Assembly: GCF_000725345.1 (NCBI RefSeq)
Contig: NZ_CP008852.1
Location: 4,580,001 to 4,644,000, forward strand
Source of the DNA: Pelosinus sp. UFO1
GTDB taxonomy: Bacteria; Bacillota; Negativicutes; DSM-13327
Direction of reading: 5' to 3'
DNA: 64,000 nucleotides
This document shows positions 63,249 through 64,000 of this stretch, piece after piece. A model generated the notes under the pieces. That model was given only the letters and a program-made list of their open reading frames with translations. It did no database searches and was not told the origin of the DNA. The position numbers and the translations under genes were made by a program. Position 1 is the first letter of the stretch. The number at the start of each line of letters is the position of its first letter.

Positions 63249-64000
63249 TTATTTACCCTTTGCATCAGTCATACTATTCTTATGAACTACTCCAGTACTG
63301 TCTCCTTGAACGTCTGCGCTTGGACTATTCATATTTTTAGTCATCTTGGGATCAGAAATCTTTTTTCCATTTGCAGAAGTAGTCTCAGTTTCATTAGAGA
63401 TGGGAATTGCAGTTATCTTAACAGTATTTACAATATTTTTATTACCATCTGTAGTTTGTTTATCTAAATTCGAGGGTTTTTGAGTAACTGGTGAAGACTC
63501 AGCTACCCTTATTTCCTGCGGCACTGAATTTGTATATTCTTTGGCTAATCGATCCGTTACTTGTGCATATCGCTCGTCTACTGTAATACCTTGTATTTGA
63601 GCAACCTTAGACCTAAGCACCTTTATATCAGGCAACCAGTAACTAACATCTTGTATCCAACATGGAGTACCTAATAACAATTCCGTATGTAGGCCTGATT
63701 TTGCTGCCTCGTTTATAACAGGGATTAGCTTAGCCATATCTTTTGTTGACATATCGGTTCTGACTGCTGCAACGAACTCTTTAATAACATCAGGTAGTTT
63801 TATAATAAGCTGGGGTTTGCTGATTTCCTGTAATAATGCTTTCATAAACTTTTGTTGTCTGCTTACACGACCTATATCGCCTTCTTCATCTCTATAACGT
63901 ACATATTCGATAGCAGTTTTTCCATTTAGTTTTTGAACACCAGGGTGAAGATCAATGTACAATCCTCCATCATCATCATATGGATCAGAGTAATACATTC
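63249..64000 (-). CDS. LytR-CpsA-Psr family protein (partial)
   Basis: The C-terminal part of an LCP protein runs off the right edge. LHPGVQKLNGKTAIEYVRYRDEEGDIGRVSRQQKFMKAL is the hallmark LCP block with its conserved arginines, followed by a Ser/Thr-rich tail. LCP enzymes attach wall polymers from undecaprenyl carriers to peptidoglycan outside the membrane. The real start lies beyond 64000; the ATG at 63998 is internal. Confidence 0.9.
   Translation of the reverse strand, partial: MYYSDPYDDDGGLYIDLHPGVQKLNGKTAIEYVRYRDEEGDIGRVSRQQKFMKALLQEISKPQLIIKLPDVIKEFVAAVRTDMSTKDMAKLIPVINEAAKSGLHTELLLGTPCWIQDVSYWLPDIKVLRSKVAQIQGITVDERYAQVTDRLAKEYTNSVPQEIRVAESSPVTQKPSNLDKQTTDGNKNIVNTVKITAIPISNETETTSANGKKISDPKMTKNMNSPSADVQGDSTGVVHKNSMTDAKGK

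Overview
The window reads as chromosome of an AT-rich, low-GC Gram-positive-lineage bacterium. Many genes carry strong GGAGG-type ribosome sites with ATG, GTG or TTG starts, there is a T-box leader, and the tRNA-Gln and tRNA-Thr genes encode CCA. The gene set (tandem amtB-glnK, cytochrome bd, GlgC/GlgD glycogen synthesis, several c-di-GMP signalling proteins) fits an anaerobic or microaerotolerant, probably nitrogen-fixing member of the Negativicutes such as Pelosinus or Sporomusa. That placement is inference from gene content, not a database match.

Layout. 1-3.2 kb: the first codons of a probable cstA, a type II NADH dehydrogenase and a FAD-dependent dehydrogenase, all on minus. 3.4-7.8 kb: two tandem amtB-glnK ammonium units on plus, each with a strong promoter followed by a transcription attenuator. 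8-21 kb: a response regulator and hybrid histidine kinase, topoisomerase III, a broken chemotaxis receptor, tRNA-Gln, a GGDEF-EAL protein, a HAD phosphatase, serS and a PAS-HD-GYP protein. 21-29.4 kb: a YkvI-like transporter, a thioredoxin-reductase-like protein, the T-box controlled serA-DUF1015-serC operon and a flavin reductase. 29.4-39.3 kb: a respiratory block with rrf2-cydA-cydB, a D-lactate-dehydrogenase-like flavoprotein and cydD-cydC. 39.3-56.2 kb: a large glycogen cluster (glgC2-glgD2-glgP2, then glgP1-glgB-glgC1-glgD1-glgA-GH13/GH77 fusion). 56.5-64 kb: a GAF-PAS-GGDEF-HD-GYP protein, a VOC protein, an amidase, an orphan small gene, a tRNA-Thr region with a decayed tRNA copy and two DnaA boxes, uppP and a truncated LCP protein.

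The most interesting signal is RNA-level. The amtB1 leader, the amtB2 leader and an orphan leader at 14.3-14.4 kb each hold a small hairpin with a six-base loop that has A at loop position 1 and G at position 4. Each of these hairpins overlaps, and so excludes, an intrinsic terminator. This is the arrangement used by ANTAR-domain antiterminator proteins, though no ANTAR gene lies in the window and the usual hairpin pair is seen only at amtB1.

A second layer is a family of about 104-bp structured repeats (four copies at 5.6, 7.7, 14.2 and 17.5 kb). One copy supplies the stop codon of glnK2 and another sits at the break point of the chemotaxis receptor. Unrelated large inverted repeats lie at 33.0-33.4 kb.
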